The translations under genes were made by a program, and so were the position numbers. The notes below the pieces were generated by a model. It did not search any database and was not told the origin of the DNA. It saw only the letters and a program-made list of their open reading frames with translations. A stretch of 64,000 nt of DNA from Cruorifilaria tuberocauda (Eukaryota > Nematoda > Chromadorea > Rhabditida > Onchocercidae). Of this stretch, positions 63,861 through 64,000 are shown piece by piece. The stretch's first letter is position 1. Each line of letters opens with the position of its first letter. The DNA is taken from the NCBI GenBank assembly GCA_013365365.1, contig JABVXU010000068.1, positions 62,001 to 126,000 of the forward strand, written 5' to 3'.

Positions 63861-64000
63861 TCTGAGTTTGGTCGTGATTTGAGTTTGCTAACATGCATCA
63901 CCATCTGAGAACTTCTAGTGGCACTCTTTTCTGAACTTAAAGTTCCAGTTTTGAAGTTCTAAAAAAACTTTATCACTGCTTAATAAGTAAGTGAAAATTG
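63861..64000. other. Right-edge sequence, unassigned
   Basis: Continuation of the G+C-richer block up to about 63960, then ordinary AT-rich DNA. It may be the body of the SINE-like repeat. A gtaagtg at the extreme end resembles a splice donor but no exon can be tied to it. Confidence 0.3.

Noticed and set aside
1..64000. CRISPR arrays, bacterial operons, insertion sequences, ribosomal RNA genes
   Set aside because: None seen; spliced eukaryotic genes throughout.

Overview
The window is nuclear DNA of a nematode, most likely a spirurid or filarial (clade III) worm. It is strongly AT-rich. Every protein gene is cut into many short exons by GT-AG introns of about 50 to 1,400 bases, longer than is usual in Caenorhabditis. 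One gene is a clear EFF-1 cell fusogen, a family best known from nematodes. The species call is inference from gene content and intron style; nothing bacterial or viral was seen. Most listed single-frame open reading frames are exons read past their splice sites, so I rebuilt nine genes exon by exon from homology and reading-phase continuity. || Layout. Minus strand, left half: an SLC35D-type nucleotide-sugar transporter (left edge to 2873, 3' end outside the window); DENND5, a DENN/RUN/PLAT Rab exchange factor (4512-16036, 27 exons, about 1,481 residues); the splicing factor Tra2/RSP-8 (17350-19916, 267 residues); and a seven-finger C2H2 protein (21756-25399). Plus strand, middle: a MATH-BTB Cul3 adaptor of SPOP/MEL-26 type (27275-30382, 375 residues); a mitochondrial very-long-chain acyl-CoA dehydrogenase (32173-36718, 610 residues); a MaoC-type 2-enoyl-CoA hydratase, MAOC-1 (37772-40403, 296 residues); and, after a gene-poor stretch of about 10 kb, the EFF-1 fusogen (50828-55602, 634 residues). 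Minus strand, right: a small divergent globin (58206-60124, 180 residues). The last 4 kb holds no gene I can support, but has a tRNA-like, SINE-like patch near the edge. || How the genes relate. The two adjacent plus-strand enzymes both act in fatty acid beta-oxidation, one mitochondrial and one probably peroxisomal, but they are about 1 kb apart and need not be an operon. The other genes look like unrelated housekeeping and developmental genes. || Main points for a second look: EFF-1 with a very short cysteine-rich cytoplasmic tail and competing splice acceptors that decide between full-length and truncated protein; a tandem acceptor in Tra2 that can delete its second RS domain; a peroxisomal-type C-terminus in MAOC-1 that exists only after a final splice; a frame break in the transporter at a homopolymer; a probable GC-AG intron in DENND5; and a perfect GC-rich 12-base hairpin in intergenic DNA at 21095-21124.
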